A DNA stretch of 15,178 bases from Deltaproteobacteria bacterium RIFOXYA12_FULL_61_11 (lineage in GTDB: Bacteria; Bdellovibrionota_F; JAHFAK01; YA12-FULL-61-11), in assembly GCA_001799195.1 (NCBI GenBank), contig MGSU01000316.1, positions 12,021-27,198 on the forward strand. Reading direction: 5' to 3'. Of this stretch, positions 13,391 through 15,178 are shown piece by piece. A program made the translations under genes and the position numbers. How positions within the stretch are numbered: the stretch's first letter is position 1; the number at the start of each line of letters is the position of its first letter. The notes below the pieces were generated by a model. That model was not told the DNA's origin. It made no database searches and worked only from the letters and a program-made list of their open reading frames with translations.

Positions 13391-14933
13391 GATCGGGCCA
13401 AGTCCGATGGAAACGCCGGTACAAGCCCCTGATGACGGTTTCCAGCTCCTCCCGGCTCAGCCCATCTTCGGTCCTGTACCGGTACCCGAAGCGCCGGGTG
13501 AGGTACTTGTCCTCGCGGTCAATCCCCGTGACCCCATAGTGAGCGGGCCGAGAGAAGACCTCACTGCCGTCGTCGAGGCTGAACACCGCCACGCAGAGGT
13601 GGTGGAACAGGTCGCGATGGCCTTCGAGGAACTCGAGGGTCTGGTGTACCTCGTCTCTGGTTTCCCCGGGAAAGCCGAGGAGCAGGTTGAGGACCACGGT
13701 CAGGCCCGCTCCGCGGAGGCTCCGCAGGATGGCCGGCACCTCTTCGCATCGGTGGGGTTTTCCCATGCGCTGGAGGGTCCGCGGAACCGCGGCTTCCAGC
13801 CCCAGCACCACGCGCCGGCAACCGGCTCGGGCGATCAACCGGGCCAGCCCCGGAGAAGCAAGGTCAGGGCTGAGGCACAGATTGCAGGTCCAGTCGAACC
13901 GTTGGTCCAGGGCGACCAAGCGGTGGCAGAATGCTTCGAGGAAGGCCGGAGGGAGGGCCTCGTCGACCAGGTCGAAGCGGGTGGCGCGATAGGTGCGGCC
14001 GAGGGCGAGGAGCTGCTCAACCGCTTGTTCGGGCGGCAGCAGCAGATGGTCCCGGGCGAGACGCTTACTTGTGCAATAGGTGCAGCGGTGCCAGGGACAA
14101 CCGATCGAGAGGCGATGGGGGACGAAGGGCACGTGTAATCCCTTGAAGTCCGGGAGGATGCGCACATCCTCGGGTATATATCCTTCCCGACGGACGGGGG
14201 GCACGAACCGGCCTTCGCGACAAAGATGCAGATTGGGCACCTGGTCGAGCTCGGAGCCATCGTGCAAGCAGCGGATGAGGGGCAAGAGGGCCCGCTCCCC
14301 CGCGCCCTCGGCCAGGCCATCGACCAAGAGCGCTAGGTCGGCACACGCAGTCAGGAACCCGAGGTTCATGGTGACGACCGGGCCCCCGAGGACCACGAAC
14401 GAGGAGGGGGCTTCCCGCTTGACCTCGCCCGCCAAGCGCAGCGCCGGATACAACTGCGAGGGGGTGGTGACGGAGATGCCGACCAGGTCAGGTCGGGTCT
14501 GGCGAAGGGCCACGGTGAGGGCGGGTACTCGTTCCTCGGGGAGGTGCGGCCGGGCACAACCAGCCACCAGGATGGAGCGCAGGGAAATCGGGGGCGGGAG
14601 GACTTGGGCGACGAAGGCGGCTTCGTTGTCGCGGTGTCGGTGCGCGTTGATCCAGGAGAGAACCCCGGCGAGCACGGAACCCTCTCTGCGCAGCAGGCCT
14701 CGGCGCACCAGAGGATAGATTCCTTTGGCGAACGGAGGGTGTCCGCGGGTGTCGAGGAGGGCCAGGTGACGATACCCGGCCGCGACTGCCTGCCCTCGCA
14801 AGACCGCGATGCCGAGCGGCGGGTGCGGCAACGGATTGAAGAAGCTGGAAGGCACGAACCCGGGCGCCTCGGGAGGGACCACCAGCAGGGTGCGCAGGGT
14901 CACGCCGTGGAGTGTTGAAGACTCCCGCTCCAT
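13341..14933 (-). CDS. B12-binding-type radical SAM enzyme with CX4CX2C cluster motif
   Basis: 530 residues from ATG 14933; the GTG just before it (14936) has GGAGG eight bases upstream and is equally likely. The frame extends to 15125, but that part is low-complexity and lacks a ribosome binding site. The N-terminal half (about 10-240) is cobalamin-binding-like: VTLRTLLVVPPEAPGF, HPPLGIAVLRGQAVAAGY, PDLVGISVTTPSQ, VVLGGPVVTM, and LVDGLAEGAGERALLPLI in place of the usual VxGEGE turn. The radical SAM centre reads SIGCPWHRCTYCTSKR, with Cys 279, 284 and 287: four residues, not three, separate the first two cysteines. Later motifs FDLVDEALPP, VLGLEAAVPRTLQRMGK and LLLGFPGETRDE are typical. It probably does a radical methylation or cyclisation; the substrate is unknown. 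Its 3' end overlaps the convergent radical SAM gene. Confidence 0.85.
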   Translation of the reverse strand: MERESSTLHGVTLRTLLVVPPEAPGFVPSSFFNPLPHPPLGIAVLRGQAVAAGYRHLALLDTRGHPPFAKGIYPLVRRGLLRREGSVLAGVLSWINAHRHRDNEAAFVAQVLPPPISLRSILVAGCARPHLPEERVPALTVALRQTRPDLVGISVTTPSQLYPALRLAGEVKREAPSSFVVLGGPVVTMNLGFLTACADLALLVDGLAEGAGERALLPLIRCLHDGSELDQVPNLHLCREGRFVPPVRREGYIPEDVRILPDFKGLHVPFVPHRLSIGCPWHRCTYCTSKRLARDHLLLPPEQAVEQLLALGRTYRATRFDLVDEALPPAFLEAFCHRLVALDQRFDWTCNLCLSPDLASPGLARLIARAGCRRVVLGLEAAVPRTLQRMGKPHRCEEVPAILRSLRGAGLTVVLNLLLGFPGETRDEVHQTLEFLEGHRDLFHHLCVAVFSLDDGSEVFSRPAHYGVTGIDREDKYLTRRFGYRYRTEDGLSREELETVIRGLYRRFHRTWPDPRRAPRVGRSRKSDRP

Positions 14934-15178
14934 CACCGGACGGCCCTCCGGGTCTTTTCTCCGCCTCATGTCTGCAGCAGGCTCCGGCCGAGGTAGGTCG
15001 GAACTCGACCGGCCCTCTCTGCAGTACCCGGCTCTCGATAGAGCGTTGTCATTCAAACCGATCGCTGGTATCTTTGCATCGAGGAATTCGTCCGGGGCTG
15101 CCTCGTATGTTCGATGGAACCACACTCCTGCGCAGAAGCCAAGACGTCGTCACCCAAGGGGTGTGCGTCAGCAAAGAG
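14934..15178 (-). other. leader region of the right-hand radical SAM gene and possible end of an upstream gene
   Basis: No cobalamin riboswitch box or confident promoter was found. On the minus strand a frame open from the right edge runs 41 codons to a TGA at 15055-15053 (ending SSMQRYQRSV). It could be the C-terminus of another leftward gene lying mostly outside the window, but third-position G+C is only moderate and no family is recognisable. A 5-base hairpin (CACCC-AAG-GGGTG) lies at 15151-15163. Confidence 0.3.

Noticed and set aside
14934-15178. Cobalamin riboswitch ahead of the B12-type radical SAM gene
   Set aside because: No GCCACTG-like B12 box or matching fold was seen on the minus strand.
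1-15178. CRISPR arrays, tRNA or rRNA genes, intact insertion sequences
   Set aside because: No regularly spaced repeats, tRNA cloverleaf, rRNA-like stretch, transposase or integrase motifs were found on reading through the window.

Overview
The window is GC-rich DNA, about two-thirds G+C in the sampled coding rows of the right half, from a bacterium with secreted and inner-membrane proteins. Dense, overlapping genes, GTG starts and Sec-type signal peptides fit a Gram-negative environmental lineage such as Nitrospirota, Methylomirabilota or Myxococcota. No marker gene is present, so the phylum is a guess.

Left edge (1-961): the 3' part of a multi-spanning transporter that reads as an ATP/ADP-type (TLC) nucleotide antiporter. 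Next (about 962-3476) is a lower-GC, gene-poor segment. It holds two leftward genes for small exported proteins of unknown function (1043-1594 and 2128-2931), a 533-base non-coding gap with several strong inverted repeats, and a 31-residue remnant of an AAA_14/DUF4143-type ATPase. The segment is bracketed by two copies of the transporter's 3' end (861-961 and 3477-3577, 13 differences in 101 positions). The second copy has lost the stop codon and everything upstream. This looks like an old insertion at the 3' end of the transporter gene, or the scar of a lost paralogue.

Middle (3621-6042): one leftward gene with its own good promoter encodes an exported 787-residue protein. It has a trypsin/HtrA-like N-terminal domain that keeps His and Asp but not the catalytic Ser, followed by fifteen gapless 34-residue TPR units.

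Right half (6154-14933): a compact locus rich in radical-SAM enzymes. Five leftward genes are joined by overlaps or a 3-base gap. In transcription order they are a class I SAM methyltransferase, a B12-binding-type radical SAM enzyme, an NTP_transf_5-type nucleotidyltransferase, a GT39-like membrane glycosyltransferase, and a membrane-anchored helical protein with a C-terminal TPR-like segment. Diverging from the operon across a 91-base region with a perfect palindrome is a radical SAM protein with a reduced SPASM/twitch tail. Converging on it with a 50-base tail-to-tail overlap is a second B12-binding-type radical SAM enzyme, with an unusual CX4CX2C cluster motif. Three radical SAM enzymes, a methyltransferase, a nucleotidyltransferase and a polyprenyl-linked glycosyltransferase suggest a biosynthetic or tailoring cluster (peptide, lipid or envelope glycan). 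I could not match it to a known pathway, and no precursor peptide, transporter or carrier protein is visible, so the cluster probably continues beyond the right edge.
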